Shown here one piece after another: positions 63,844 through 64,000 of a stretch of DNA of 64,000 bases. Positions within the stretch are counted from its first letter, which is position 1, and each line of letters opens with the position of its first letter. The notes beneath the pieces were generated by a model, which was not told the DNA's origin, ran no database searches, and worked only from the letters and a program-made list of their open reading frames with translations. The DNA lies in the NCBI GenBank assembly GCA_964470965.1, contig CAYYIS010000018.1:1-64000 (forward strand), in the 5' to 3' direction. The position numbers and the translations under genes were made by a program. Origin of the DNA: CAYYIS01 sp964470965 (GTDB lineage Bacteria; JAAXHH01; JABIQT01).

Positions 63844-64000
63844 TTAAAACGCCCCGTCCGGATACCGATGGATCACAAAGTCGTCATAATCTCCCTCGGA
63901 ATTTGTCTTCGTAGCGTTTCCGTCCGTGAGAACGCCTATTCCAATCGCTCTCTTGGGAGGCTCTTTACCGAATGTGCGGATAAAATCGTCATACACGTTT
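63844..64000 (-). CDS. DUF3047-like protein, C-terminal part (partial)
   Basis: 52 codons from the window edge to TAA at 63844. NVYDDFIRTFGKEPP, IGIGVLTDGNATK and GDYDDFVIHR match the end of DUF3047 proteins (DYRRAFGE-x-PP, IA-x-MTDSDNTG). DUF3047 proteins are secreted and uncharacterised. It lies 28 bp upstream of mlaC on the same strand, so the two are likely co-transcribed. Confidence 0.65.
   Translation of the reverse strand, partial: NVYDDFIRTFGKEPPKRAIGIGVLTDGNATKTNSEGDYDDFVIHRYPDGAF

Noticed and set aside
1..64000. CRISPR arrays, insertion sequences, prophage or attachment sites
   Set aside because: No spaced repeats, transposase, integrase or phage structural genes could be recognised.

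Overview
The window looks like part of a free-living or host-associated Gram-negative-type bacterium assembled from a metagenome (a run of Ns sits at 515-526). Signal-peptide beta-barrel proteins, an MlaC-type lipid carrier protein, a periplasmic HtrA protease and a Tat-exported MsrP all point to a cell with an outer membrane. The gene mix is three phytanoyl-CoA dioxygenase-like proteins, three Gfo/Idh/MocA oxidoreductases, two enolase-superfamily enzymes, three zinc alcohol dehydrogenases, three amidohydrolases, SDRs, aldo/keto reductases and orphan solute-binding proteins. That mix is typical of marine or sponge-associated, carbohydrate-degrading lineages of the Poribacteria/Latescibacteria kind. 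The lineage is an inference from gene content only; no marker gene in the window settles it. TGA, TAA and TAG all serve as stops, so the code is standard.

Layout. 1-2380 (+) is a visibly AT-rich polysaccharide-modification pair: an SGNH-domain membrane protein, cut by the N gap, and an OafA-type acyltransferase. 2400-8050 (-) carries small membrane, TPR, PHP and beta-barrel genes, then an SDR, a fumarase-superfamily lyase and a zinc alcohol dehydrogenase, followed by a tRNA-Arg(CCT) with a hairpin behind it. 8740-16390 holds a PhyH gene divergent from an amidohydrolase, a Tat-exported HisC-like aminotransferase without its PLP lysine, and a surE / EpmA-like / zinc dehydrogenase operon. 16500-27870 (-) is a run of hydrolases, amidohydrolases, a peptide-binding protein, an aldo/keto reductase, an M20-like protein with a degraded metal site and a Gfo/Idh gene. 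28000-34750 (-) reads as one catabolic island: two enolase-superfamily enzymes, an Ldh2 dehydrogenase, a truncated CBM9-like protein, a zinc dehydrogenase, a DppA D-aminopeptidase and an M24 peptidase. Divergent from it at 34931-37124 (+) is a MurT-GatD pair whose GatD lacks the catalytic cysteine.

37200-41610 (-) has an MFS transporter, two more PhyH genes, a DUF481-like barrel and an unknown protein. 41992-45078 (+) is a 1028-residue three-domain protein (APH-type kinase, M23 peptidase-like, class III aminotransferase). 45885-52565 (-) holds MsrP, an SDR-RidA-Gfo operon, DUF971, a periplasmic protein, another Gfo/Idh and a methyltransferase. 52882-58653 (+) is a tandem-fused double UvrA with a good sigma70-type promoter. 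59017-64000 (-) ends with an HtrA protease split by an in-frame TGA between its two PDZ domains, a radical SAM enzyme overlapping a type I phosphodiesterase, MlaC and a partial DUF3047 protein.

The strongest unusual points are the three-domain fusion, the double UvrA, MurT with a Cys-less GatD, the PLP-lysine-less exported aminotransferase, the HtrA with a stop between its PDZ domains and the metal-ligand-poor M20 protein. Two of the lesions (Lys to Ile, Cys to Gly) are one base from the expected codon, and the TGA is one base from common sense codons. Assembly or sequencing error must therefore be excluded first.
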